Part shown: piece by piece, positions 55,323-63,805 of the stretch
Layout: each line of letters opens with the position of its first letter
Position numbering within the stretch: position 1 is the stretch's first letter
DNA from: Streptomyces olivaceoviridis
Lineage (GTDB): Bacteria > Actinomycetota > Actinomycetes > Streptomycetales > Streptomycetaceae
NCBI RefSeq assembly: GCF_014650115.1
Contig: NZ_BMUI01000008.1
Coordinates: 186,001 to 250,000 of the forward strand
DNA: 64,000 nucleotides
Direction: 5' to 3'
Notes under the pieces: model-generated
Databases searched by the model: none
What the model was told of the DNA's origin: nothing
Seen by the model: the letters and a program-made list of their open reading frames with translations, nothing else
Program-made: the position numbers and the translations under genes

Positions 55323-56204
55323 TCAGCCGCGGGAGAACTTGTACGTCTTGCTGTCCGTCAGCACGCAGAAGCCGGGCGAGACCACGATCACGCGCAGGGT
55401 GCCGCTGCGGCGGTCGTAGTCGATGCCCTCCGCCTCGAAGGTGCCCGAGCAGGAGCTGCGCAGCGGCAACTGGCGCAGCGCCGTGACATGGCCCGAGACG
55501 TCCGCCGTGCCGTTCGGCGCGGCCGACAGGTCGATCCGGAGCAGCGGCTTGGTGAGGCCGAACAGGCTGCCCTCCGGGTCGTCGGAGGAGCACAGCAGGG
55601 TGGTCGGACCGGAGAAGTCGCAGCCCTGGACGTCGCGGACGGCGTGGTCCAGGCGGACGGTGGAGACCTGCGGGAGGTTCGCCGAGGGGGAGGTGGCCGG
55701 GTTGACGCCCGGGGTCGGGAAGACCAGCAGCCGGGTCATCGTGCCCCACTCACCGGACAGCATCCACTGGCCGTCGGGCGAGATCGCGGCCCAGGAGTTG
55801 TTCAGCGCCTCGCCCGCGCTCAGCGTGTGCACGTACTCCGACCAGGCGCCGCCGGGCGCCTGCACCCGGAACATCTTGGAGTCGCCGGAGTCCCGCTGGT
55901 AGGGCTCGATGTAGTAGCCGTCGTACGAGGCGTCGGGGTCGCCGACGTGGTTCCAGCCGCGGCTGGAGACGCCGAGGGGGATGGTGCCGATGCCGGTGTA
56001 GCGGTTGGGGCTGTTCGCCGGGACCTCCACCGAGGTCAGGCCCTGGCTCTCGGTCAGCGGGTCGGCGCGGTCGGAACCGGTTTCGGTCCAGGTGTCGGCC
56101 GCGCGGGCGGGCGTGGGCGCGGCGAGCGACACGACGGCGGCGGTGGCGAGGGTGACGAGTCCGGCGAGAACTGCGTGACAACGTTGCCGGGCGGACGCGG
56201 GCAT
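55323..56204 (-). CDS. Secreted protein, unknown (beta-propeller-like)
   Basis: 293 residues. The signal peptide (MPASARQRCHAVLAGLVTLA... ARA) is Sec-type. The mature part has many short strand segments with Trp/Gly turns: VSSRGWNHVGDPDASYDGYY, SPDGQWMLSGEWG, VRDVQGCDFSGPTTLLCSS, GIDYDRRSGTLRVIVVSPG, suggesting a small beta-propeller. Three or more Cys occur in the C-terminal half, likely disulfides. AGAGGAG lies before ATG 56204. Function unknown. Confidence 0.7.
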   Translation of the reverse strand: MPASARQRCHAVLAGLVTLATAAVVSLAAPTPARAADTWTETGSDRADPLTESQGLTSVEVPANSPNRYTGIGTIPLGVSSRGWNHVGDPDASYDGYYIEPYQRDSGDSKMFRVQAPGGAWSEYVHTLSAGEALNNSWAAISPDGQWMLSGEWGTMTRLLVFPTPGVNPATSPSANLPQVSTVRLDHAVRDVQGCDFSGPTTLLCSSDDPEGSLFGLTKPLLRIDLSAAPNGTADVSGHVTALRQLPLRSSCSGTFEAEGIDYDRRSGTLRVIVVSPGFCVLTDSKTYKFSRG

Positions 56205-56336
56205 GGCCGACTCCTCTGACGGGGTTGGGGACCCGGGGTGAGCGCACGGGGACACTCGGTCGGCGGACAGTCTGGCGTGGCGTCGTAGTCATGTACAGAC
56301 CAACAGAGCAACATGGGCGTGAACTCTCACGGCCCG

Positions 56337-56359
56337 CGGGACCGCGCTGTACGGTCCCG
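56337..56359. promoter_or_regulatory. Inverted repeat upstream of the SpoIIE phosphatase gene
   Basis: CGGGACCG / CGGTCCCG, 8-bp perfect arms with a 7-base gap, in the 337-base divergent region between the secreted-protein and phosphatase genes. Nothing else stands out in that region. It is either an operator or a leader hairpin. Confidence 0.4.
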
Positions 56360-56541
56360 GCAGGGGGTCCGGCATCGTGGGCCCCGCCGGCGCGACGGCT
56401 TCGGCGGACGGCCGCGCCGTGTTGAGAGATGGTGGAGGTAGACGGCGAAGGCGTCGGAGAGTCGGGTGTGAGCGCGGTAGAACAAGGGGAGTCGGCACGG
56501 GGGACGGCGTGCCGTGCGGACGGGCGAAGGCGGTGCGTGGC

Positions 56542-58620
56542 ATGAGTGCACCCGGGGCTCCGGTGACGGAGAGCGGCGAGCCGGCGCGTGGGCCGGTGCC
56601 TCCGGGCGGTCTGCTCGACGTCCTCGGCGTGGCGTCGGTGGTGCTGGACACCGACGGGCGGATCGTCCTGTGGAGCCCGCAGGCGGAGGAACTGTTCGGC
56701 TACACCGCGCGGGAGGCCCTCGGCCAGTACGCCGCCCGGCTGATGGTGCACGAACGGCACATCCAGCTCGTCGGCAAGCTCTTCGCCGACGTGATGCGCA
56801 CCGGGCAGAGCTGGGCCGGCGGCTTCCCGGTCCGGCACAAGGACGGCAGCACCCGTCTGGTGGAGTTCCGCAACATGCGGCTGCTGGACGACCAGGGGGA
56901 CGTGTACGCGCTCGGGCTCGCCGCCGACCAGTCGACCGTACGGCGGCTGGAGCAGGACGTGGCGCTGTCCGAGCGGATGGTGATGCAGTCACCGATCGGC
57001 TACGCGGTCCTCGACACCGACCTGCGGTTCGCCTCGGTCAACCCGGCCCTGGAGAAGATGAACGGGGTGCCGGCCGCCGGTCACGTGGGCCGGACGCTGC
57101 GCGAGGTGCTGCCGATGCTGGACATCGAAGCCCTGGAGGCCGCGGCCCGACAGGTGCTGGAGACGGGCGTGCCGATGATCGACACCACGCTCGTCGGCCG
57201 CACACCCGCCGACCCGGACGCGGACCACACCTGGTCGCACTCGCTGTACCGGCTGGAGGACGTCATGGGCAACGTGCTCGGGGTGGCGGTCTCGATGACC
57301 GACATCACCGAGCAGCACCGGGCCTCCGTCGAGCGGGAGGCCGCGCGGCGCCGGCTCGCGGTCATCGCGGACGCCTCCGCCCGGATCGGTACGACGCTGG
57401 AACTGGAGCGCACCGCCTGCGAGCTGGCCGAGGTCGCCGTGCCGGAACTGGCGGACGTGGCGGCCGTGGATCTGCTGGAGGCGGTGGTCGAGGGCCGGCG
57501 CAGCACCCTGGGCCCCTCGGAGGCAGCGGTGATCCGGGCCCTCGCGGTCCGTCCCGCGCAGGGCTCGGAGGCGGTGCTGGCCGCCGACCCGCCCGGCGGG
57601 ATCGCCCGGTACGCGCCCGATCGCCTGGTCACCGAATGCGTGCGCACCGGCGAGGCGGTCCTGGTGCCGCAGGTGAAGGACGAGGACCTGCCGCGCATCG
57701 CCCGCTCCTCCGAGGCGGCCCTGCTGCTCGGCCGGGCGGGCCTGCACTCGTATCTCGCCGTGCCGCTGATCGCGCGCGGTGAGGTGCTGGGCGCGCTCGA
57801 CCTCAAACGCACCCGCAATCCGGCGCCCTTCGACGAGGACGACGTCCTGCTGGCGCGCGAGCTGGCCGCCCGCGCGGCCGTGCAGATCGACAACGCGCGC
57901 TGGTACCAGAACGCCCGCAACACCGCGCTGACCCTCCAGCGCAGCCTGCTGCCCAGCCATCCGCCGGTCACCACCGGCCTGGAGGTGGCCTCCCGGTATC
58001 AGCCGGCGGGCGCCACCAGCGAGGTCGGCGGGGACTGGTTCGACGTGATCCCGCTGGAGGGGGGCAAGACCGCGCTCGTCGTCGGTGATGTGATGGGCAG
58101 CGGCATCGGCGCCGCCGCCACGATGGGCCGGCTGCGCACCGCGACGACCACCCTGGCCGCCCTCGATCTCGACCCGGCCCGGCTGCTGGAGCACCTGGAC
58201 AAGACGACCTCGGCCCTGGACCACTCGATCGCGACCTGTGTGTACGCCGTCCACGACCCGCATCTGCGGCAGTGCCGGATCGCCAACGCAGGCCATCTGC
58301 CGCCGGCCCGGGTACGGCCCGGCCACCCGGCGGAACTGCTCGACCTGCCCACCGGTGTGCCGCTGGGAGTGGGCGGGGTCGCCTTCTCCACCGTCACGGT
58401 CGACTTCGAACCCGGCGACGAACTGGTCTTCTACACCGACGGACTGGTGGAGACCCGCCGGCACTCGCTGGACGAGCGGCTGGCCTCCCTGCTGTCCCTG
58501 CTCGACGACCCGGCCCGCCCGCTGGAGGATGCCTGCGACCTCCTGCTGCGCACGCTCCACCACCCGGACAACCACGACGACGTGGCCCTGCTCATCGCCC
58601 GGGCCCAGGAGTTGCCGTAG
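56542..58620 (+). CDS. PAS-PAS-GAF-SpoIIE (PP2C) phosphatase
   Basis: 692 residues. PAS-1 (about 25-125; ASVVLDTDGRIVLWSPQAEELFGYT), PAS-2 (about 145-255; YAVLDTDLRFASVNPALEKMN), GAF (about 265-440) and a C-terminal PP2C/SpoIIE domain (about 475-690) with GGDWFDVIPLEGG, DVMGSGIGAAATMGRLR, NAGHLPPARVRPGH and HDDVALLIAR. Metal ligands are the Asp residues in GDWFDV, GDVMG and HDDVALL. It dephosphorylates STAS anti-sigma antagonists in partner-switching systems and thereby frees a sigma factor; the STAS genes in this window are far away. ATG 56542 is one of several possible starts. Confidence 0.9.
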   Translation: MSAPGAPVTESGEPARGPVPPGGLLDVLGVASVVLDTDGRIVLWSPQAEELFGYTAREALGQYAARLMVHERHIQLVGKLFADVMRTGQSWAGGFPVRHKDGSTRLVEFRNMRLLDDQGDVYALGLAADQSTVRRLEQDVALSERMVMQSPIGYAVLDTDLRFASVNPALEKMNGVPAAGHVGRTLREVLPMLDIEALEAAARQVLETGVPMIDTTLVGRTPADPDADHTWSHSLYRLEDVMGNVLGVAVSMTDITEQHRASVEREAARRRLAVIADASARIGTTLELERTACELAEVAVPELADVAAVDLLEAVVEGRRSTLGPSEAAVIRALAVRPAQGSEAVLAADPPGGIARYAPDRLVTECVRTGEAVLVPQVKDEDLPRIARSSEAALLLGRAGLHSYLAVPLIARGEVLGALDLKRTRNPAPFDEDDVLLARELAARAAVQIDNARWYQNARNTALTLQRSLLPSHPPVTTGLEVASRYQPAGATSEVGGDWFDVIPLEGGKTALVVGDVMGSGIGAAATMGRLRTATTTLAALDLDPARLLEHLDKTTSALDHSIATCVYAVHDPHLRQCRIANAGHLPPARVRPGHPAELLDLPTGVPLGVGGVAFSTVTVDFEPGDELVFYTDGLVETRRHSLDERLASLLSLLDDPARPLEDACDLLLRTLHHPDNHDDVALLIARAQELP

Positions 58621-58698
58621 GACTCCTGCGGCCTCGGGCGGTCGAGCGGCTGACGGCGGTTCGGGGTACCGGCGGCCCGTGGCGGACCGGCATCACCC

Positions 58699-59391
58699 TC
58701 AGGCCCGGGGCCGTACGCCGATCACGGTCAGCAGGCAGCCGCCGGGGGCGAGCCACCCGGGTGCCCCGGCGGCCACCCGGCGCAGCACGTCGAGCCCGTC
58801 GGCTCCGCCGTCCAGCGCGGCCAACGGCTCGTGCTCGCGGGCCTCCGCCGGCAGCAGGGCCACCTCGGCGGTGGGGACGTAGGGCACGTTGGCGGTCAGG
58901 ACACCGACCCGGCCGCGCAGGCCGGCGGGCAGGGCGTCGTACAGGTCGCCCTGGTGCGCCCGGCCGCCGAACGCGGCGAGATTGCGGTGGGCACAGCGCA
59001 CGGCGGCCGGATCGATGTCGGCGGCGTGCACCTCCGCCCCGTCCAGGGCGGCGGCCAGGGCCGCGCCGAGCGCGCCGGAACCACAGCACAGGTCCACGAC
59101 GACGGTCGCGTCGGGCGCGGCGGCCAGCGCCTGGTCGACCAGGAACTCGGTACGGCGGCGGGGGACGAACACCCCTGGTTCCAGGGTGACGCGCAGCCCG
59201 TGGAACTCGGCCCAGCCGAGGACCTGTTCGAGCGGCAGCCCGACGGCGCGCCGGTCCACCATGCCGGCCGTCTCCTCGGGGGTGCGGGCGGTGGCGAGGA
59301 TCAACTCGGCCTCGTCCTCGGCGAAGACGCACCCCGCGGCGCGCAACGCGGAGACGACGGCGGACGGGGAGAACGGAACGGGAAGGGGCAT
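58699..59391 (-). CDS. HemK/PrmC-like methyltransferase with NVPY motif
   Basis: 230 residues. Class I SAM fold: VVVDLCCGSGALGAALAAAL (motif I), VHAADIDPAAVRCAHRNLA, then LTANVPYVPTAEVALLPAEAREHEPLAALDGGADGL. PrmC/HemK methylates the Gln of release factors using NPPY; here the motif is NVPY, and the N-terminal helical domain is short. It is therefore a paralogue likely acting on another amide or amine. Family members annotated as putative protein N5-glutamine methyltransferases match this form. The start at 59391 gives the expected length. Confidence 0.8.
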   Translation of the reverse strand: MPLPVPFSPSAVVSALRAAGCVFAEDEAELILATARTPEETAGMVDRRAVGLPLEQVLGWAEFHGLRVTLEPGVFVPRRRTEFLVDQALAAAPDATVVVDLCCGSGALGAALAAALDGAEVHAADIDPAAVRCAHRNLAAFGGRAHQGDLYDALPAGLRGRVGVLTANVPYVPTAEVALLPAEAREHEPLAALDGGADGLDVLRRVAAGAPGWLAPGGCLLTVIGVRPRA

Positions 59392-59602
59392 GGAAGCCGA
59401 GAGCCTTTCGGGAGCGCGAAGCCTTCAGGGCGCTCCCGCGGTCACCGGTGCCGGTGTACCGCGCCGTCACGAGGAGAGAGCACCCCAGCCGACACAGCGG
59501 TAATGGGTCTCACCTCCTCGTCATCGAAGCCTCGGACAGGCGTCCGCGGCCGGACGGCCACCCTACCCCACGGCCCCCGACGGGCCCTCGGGGACGCCGG
59601 GT

Positions 59603-60697
59603 TCAGACACCGACCGTCTCCTCGGCCTCTTCCTCGGCCTCCTGCGCGGCCTCCTCCTCGGCGGCCCGCCGGGCCCTCCGCTCGGGCTCGGACACGGCTG
59701 ACGCGGTGTCGGCCTCGGATGCGGTGGCTTCCTGGCGGGCGGCGCGGGTGCGCTCGTACCGGGCCGCCACCGCGGTCACCAGGACACCGGCGAGCAGCCA
59801 GGCCACCAGGGTCCACACGGTGCGGGCGAGGCCGTCGTCGCCGAAGTAGAGCAGGCTGCGGGCGCCCTCGACGAAGCCGGCGCCGTTCCAGAAGGCGTGC
59901 AGGGTGCCGAAGAAGCCGTTCTGGAGTTCGGGCCGGAACAGACCGCCGGAGCTGGTGAAGTTCAGCATCACGAACAGCACCATCATGGTGAGCGTGGTCC
60001 ACCGCTTGAGGAACGTGTGCAGACCCACGCCGATGAGGAGGATGCCCGCCGAGTACAGCGAGGCCATGCCCCAGACCCCCGCGAGGTCGTGGTGGGCGAG
60101 GTGGAACACCGGCCCGGCGAGCAGCGCGCCGATGCCGCCGACCACGGCGGCGACGCCGAGCGCGAGCAGGGCCCGGACCCGCATCGCGAGGGCGGCACCC
60201 GCGGCGCCGAGCGCGGCGACCGAGGCGTACGAGCCGATGCTGACCGCGACCAGCAGGAAGAACAGGCCCTGGCCGGTGGGGTCGTCGGCGACCGGGGCGG
60301 CCACGTCGGTGACCTTCAGCGGGACGCCCTGCTCGGCGGCGACCGGCGTGAAGACCTTCTCCACGGCCGTGGCCCCCATGTCGGACGCGGCGGTCGCCAC
60401 CAGCAGCTCGGGCGCCTTGGCGCTCGGCACATAGGCGCCGGTCACATCGCGGGACTTGAGCAGGTGTACCGCGTCGGCCCGGGTGGCGACCGTGCGGACG
60501 TCGAGCTTGTCCCCCGCGGCGTCCTTGACGGTCTGCGCGAAGACCTTCGCCTTCGGGGCGGTGCCGACGACGGCGACCGGCAGGTGGTTCGGCTCGGGGG
60601 TGACGAACGCCCCCATGTACGCGAGCCCCATGCCTAGGCACATCAGCAGCGGGGTGATCAGGTGCGTGAGCACATGGCGCAGTGCCGGTGACCTCAT
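59603..60697 (-). CDS. YhgE/Pip-like (DUF3533-like) membrane protein
   Basis: 364 residues. The first membrane helix (about 8-30, LITPLLMCLGMGLAYMGAF) is followed by an extracytoplasmic alpha/beta region (about 35-165; LPVAVVGTAPKAKVF, VHLLKSRDVTGAYVP), then about five more helices (FFLLVAVSIGSYASVAALG ... VWTLVAWLLAGVLVTAVA) and an Ala/Glu-rich tail (EEEAAQEAEEEAEE). This is the topology of YhgE/Pip and ABC-2-like membrane proteins, often controlled by a neighbouring MarR or TetR gene and involved in export or phage-receptor functions. GGAGGG lies before ATG 60697; the operator region follows upstream. Confidence 0.78.
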   Translation of the reverse strand: MRSPALRHVLTHLITPLLMCLGMGLAYMGAFVTPEPNHLPVAVVGTAPKAKVFAQTVKDAAGDKLDVRTVATRADAVHLLKSRDVTGAYVPSAKAPELLVATAASDMGATAVEKVFTPVAAEQGVPLKVTDVAAPVADDPTGQGLFFLLVAVSIGSYASVAALGAAGAALAMRVRALLALGVAAVVGGIGALLAGPVFHLAHHDLAGVWGMASLYSAGILLIGVGLHTFLKRWTTLTMMVLFVMLNFTSSGGLFRPELQNGFFGTLHAFWNGAGFVEGARSLLYFGDDGLARTVWTLVAWLLAGVLVTAVAARYERTRAARQEATASEADTASAVSEPERRARRAAEEEAAQEAEEEAEETVGV

Positions 60698-60725
60698 CGC
60701 GCGCGACCCTCCAAAGGTTGGCTTA

Positions 60726-60758
60726 TACAACTCCGATTTCAAGTTGTACTATACAACT
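60726..60758. promoter_or_regulatory. Operator between divergent YhgE-like and MarR genes
   Basis: AGTTGTA (60742-60748), CTA, TACAACT (60752-60758) form a perfect 7-3-7 inverted repeat in an A+T-rich island. A third TACAACT half-site lies at 60726-60732, making a second, wider repeat with the same AGTTGTA. A MarR dimer would cover both promoters. The last half-site ends 24 bases before the MarR GTG. Confidence 0.75.
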
Positions 60759-60782
60759 AGAACGTCGGAGGAGGTAATTCCC

Positions 60783-61223
60783 GTGAGCGCAGCGGAGTCG
60801 GCCGTCGAGACGATCCAGCGCGAGATGACCATCTTCGCCCGCCGGGCCCGTGCCTCGGCGGGCCGCATGCACCCCGAGCTGTCCCTGGTGTCGTACACCC
60901 TGCTCGGCCACCTGGAGGAGCGCGGCGGTTGCCGGGCCACGGACCTGGCGGCCCACTACGCCCTGGACAAGTCCACGGTCAGCCGCCAGGTCGCGGCCCT
61001 GGAGCGGGCCGGGCTGATCGAGCGCCGGCTGGACCCGGAGGACCACCGGGTCCAGGTGCTGCACCTGACGGACGTCGGCCAGGAGATCCTGGCCCAGGTC
61101 ACCCGCAGCCGCCGGGCCGCGTTCCGGGAACGGCTCGCGGACTGGCCGGAGGAGGACCTGGTGCGCTTCGCCGCCTACCTGGAGCGGTACAACGCGGGCC
61201 CGGCCGGCGCGGACTCGGACTGA
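60783..61223 (+). CDS. MarR-family transcriptional regulator
   Basis: 146 residues from GTG 60783 (GGAGGAGG upstream). The winged helix (about 35-110) shows LSLVSYTLLGHLEERGGCRATDLA, the recognition region YALDKSTVSRQVAALERAGL and wing RRLDPEDHRVQVLHLTDVG; N- and C-terminal helices form the dimer. It most likely represses itself and the divergent YhgE-like gene through the 7-3-7 repeat between them. The ligand is unknown; the DPEDHR wing sequence is the normal family form. Confidence 0.93.
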   Translation: MSAAESAVETIQREMTIFARRARASAGRMHPELSLVSYTLLGHLEERGGCRATDLAAHYALDKSTVSRQVAALERAGLIERRLDPEDHRVQVLHLTDVGQEILAQVTRSRRAAFRERLADWPEEDLVRFAAYLERYNAGPAGADSD

Positions 61224-61256
61224 GGCGGTGGCCGGGCCGCGGGGAGCGGCGCCGGG

Positions 61257-62018
61257 TTACGGCACCGGTACCGCCGCTCGGTCCTGAGCCGGCCGCTGCG
61301 GCGCCCTCGCCGCGAGGAACGCCGTACGGCGGCGCAGCCGGAAGCCGAGGGACTCGTACAGCCGGATGGCGTTCGTGTTCTCGGCACTCGTGTGCAGGAA
61401 CGGCGTCTCCCCGCGCTCCCGGATGCCGTGCGCGACCGCGAGGATCAGACGGGTCGCCAGGCCCTCGCCACGGAACGCGGGGTCGGTGCAGACCGCGCTG
61501 ATCTCGGTCCAGCCCGGCGGATGCAGCCGCTCCCCCGCCATGGCGATCAGCGCGCCGTCGCGACGGATGCCCAGGTAGGTGCCGAGTTCCACGGTGCGGG
61601 GCAGGAACGGTCCCGGCTGGGTCCGCGCCACCAGGTCGAGCATCTCGGGCACGTCCGCCGGGCCGAGGCGGACCGCCTCCGGTTCCGGCGCCGCGGCGAG
61701 GCCGTCGTCCACGAACTGGACGCCCTCGATCCTGGAGGTGATCTCCCAGCCGTCCGGCACCTCCCCGCGGAAGCCGGGCAGCGGGACCTCGGCGCCGGGA
61801 CCGGCCAGCGCGGCGAGGTCCGCCCAGTCCCGCGCGTCCGGCTCGTCGGGCAGGGCCAGCCACGGGGAGACGTCGACCGGATAGCGCAGCACCCGGCCGC
61901 GCCGCTCGGCGAAGTGGGCGTGCGGGCCGGTCAGGGAGGCGAGCGCCGGGTTGTCGAGGACGTGCGGGACACCGGCGGCGGCCGGACCGGGGACGCCCGG
62001 GCTGCTCATAGCACTCAT
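61257..62018 (-). CDS. GNAT-family N-acetyltransferase
   Basis: 253 residues. The GNAT core is in the C-terminal half (about 125-240): LGIRRDGALIAMAGERLHPPGWTEI, acetyl-CoA loop VCTDPAFRGEGLATRLI (R-G-x-G-x-G/A), FLHTSAENTNAIRLYESLGF. The N-terminal half (1-115) is an extra domain resembling that of FR47-like and GNAT proteins with a regulatory lobe. The substrate is unknown. Two starts (62018, and 62009 giving MSSPGVPG) are possible; a 15-codon reading frame upstream overlaps the first one. Confidence 0.85.
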   Translation of the reverse strand: MSAMSSPGVPGPAAAGVPHVLDNPALASLTGPHAHFAERRGRVLRYPVDVSPWLALPDEPDARDWADLAALAGPGAEVPLPGFRGEVPDGWEITSRIEGVQFVDDGLAAAPEPEAVRLGPADVPEMLDLVARTQPGPFLPRTVELGTYLGIRRDGALIAMAGERLHPPGWTEISAVCTDPAFRGEGLATRLILAVAHGIRERGETPFLHTSAENTNAIRLYESLGFRLRRRTAFLAARAPQRPAQDRAAVPVP

Positions 62019-62062
62019 CCGGCCACCTCGGTCACGGTCCTGGAGACATGGGCCTGGAGCAT
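62015..62062 (-). CDS. Possible 15-residue leader peptide of the GNAT gene
   Basis: An ATG at 62062 preceded by GAGGAAACGAGG opens MLQAHVSRTVTEVAG and ends with TGA inside the GNAT ATG (ATGA overlap). A short upstream frame with its own ribosome site and a coupled stop is the layout of translational-coupling leaders. It is too short to judge by composition, and it has no run of one amino acid. Confidence 0.35.
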   Translation of the reverse strand: MLQAHVSRTVTEVAG

Positions 62063-62129
62063 CCTCGTTTCCTCACTTCTCTCGTGCTGTCACCGGCGCA
62101 CCGGAGCCGGCACTGATCGGCAAGGAGCG

Positions 62130-62158
62130 GCTTCGGGCCGGTATTCCCGGCCCGAAGC
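62130..62158. other. Strong hairpin in the GNAT / molybdoenzyme divergent region
   Basis: GCTTCGGGCCGG / CCGGCCCGAAGC, a perfect 12-bp stem with loop TATTC. It looks like a terminator, but the genes on both sides run away from it. It might be an attenuator of the plus-strand molybdoenzyme transcript or a remnant. Confidence 0.55.
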
Positions 62159-62167
62159 AGTGTTCAC

Positions 62168-62325
62168 ACGGCTGCAATGCCGCGCGATGAGCCAGCCGTA
62201 CCACGGCGCGGGGCGGCGCGGTGAGCCCCGCGGGAAGGCGCCATGAGCAACACGCGGCGGGGCCGTGAGCAGCGCGCGGCGGGGCCACCGCCGTGACCGC
62301 CGGCCGGGACCAGAGCATCCCGGCC
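62168..62325 (+). promoter_or_regulatory. Further hairpins and short ORF in the molybdoenzyme leader
   Basis: ACGGCTG / CAGCCGT (62168-62174 and 62193-62199), and GGCCGGGA / TCCCGGCC (62302-62309 and 62318-62325, 8-base loop) lie before the gene at 62345. Between them ATG 62243 opens a 17-residue frame (MSNTRRGREQRAAGPPP) behind GGGAAGG. Together with the stem at 62130 this could be a structured leader. Confidence 0.35.
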
Positions 62326-62344
62326 GACCACGTACGGTTGAACC

Positions 62345-62942
<598 letters not shown>

Positions 62943-62950
<8 letters not shown>

Positions 62951-63698
62951 GACGACGACGTCCGTGACGCGGTTCGCGGTGCCCGGGCGGATCGCCGTGA
63001 GCGAGCAGGCGGCCTCCGTGTGGCAGACGGCCACCCTGACGGAGATCCGGCGCGAGACACCGCGGGTGGCCACGTTCCGGCTGGCGGTGCCGGAGTGGGC
63101 GGGGCACCTGCCGGGCCAGCACCTGCTGCTGCGGCTGACCGCCGCCGACGGCTATGTGGCGCAGCGCCACTATTCGATCGCGTCGGCGCCGGACGGCTCC
63201 GGGCACATCGAGCTGACCCTCGACCGGGTGCCGGACGGCGAGGTGTCCGGCTGGTTCCACACCGTGGCCCGGCCCGGTGACACGGTCGAGGTCCGGGGCC
63301 CGCTCAGCGGCTTCTTCGCCTGGCCGGGCGACCGGCCCGCGCTGCTGATCGGGGCCGGTTCCGGGGTCGTACCGCTGATGTCGATGATCCGGCACCACCG
63401 GGCGCGCGGCCTCGCCGTCCCGCTGCGGATGCTGGTGTCGGCGCGCAGTCCCGCGGAGCTGATCTACGCGTCCGAGCTGGGCGCGGAGACGACACCGGTG
63501 TTCACGCGCAGCGCTCCGCCCGGGGTTCCGGTGGGACGTATGACGACCGCACATATGGCGCCGCTCCTGGCCGAACCGCCCGTGGGTGGGTGGGAAGCCT
63601 ATGTGTGCGGGTCCAACGGTTTCGCCGAACACGCTTCCCGACTGCTGGTGGCGGCCGGCCAACCGGTGGACCACATCCGCATCGAACGCTTCGGCTGA
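62943..63698 (+). CDS. FAD-binding ferredoxin reductase-type oxidoreductase
   Basis: 251 residues. FNR fold: GQHLLLRL and QRHYSIASAPDG (FAD), GEVSGWFHTVARPGDTVEV, the NAD(P) loop LLIGAGSGVVPLMSMIRHHRA, AYVCGSNGFAEHASRLLV and the terminal RIERFG. There is no 2Fe-2S domain. It should pass electrons from NAD(P)H to the upstream molybdoenzyme, which lacks its own heme. GTG 62943 overlaps the molybdoenzyme stop. After it comes a region without genes that runs into tandem repeats. Confidence 0.9.
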
Positions 63699-63805
63699 CC
63701 CGTCGGGGCCGGCCGAGGCGCGGTGGCTCCGGGCGCTTCGGCCGGGAACGATCGGCTCTGCTGACATGGAGTCGGTCGCCCCTGACCGGCCGGGTCGGCG
63801 GCTGT

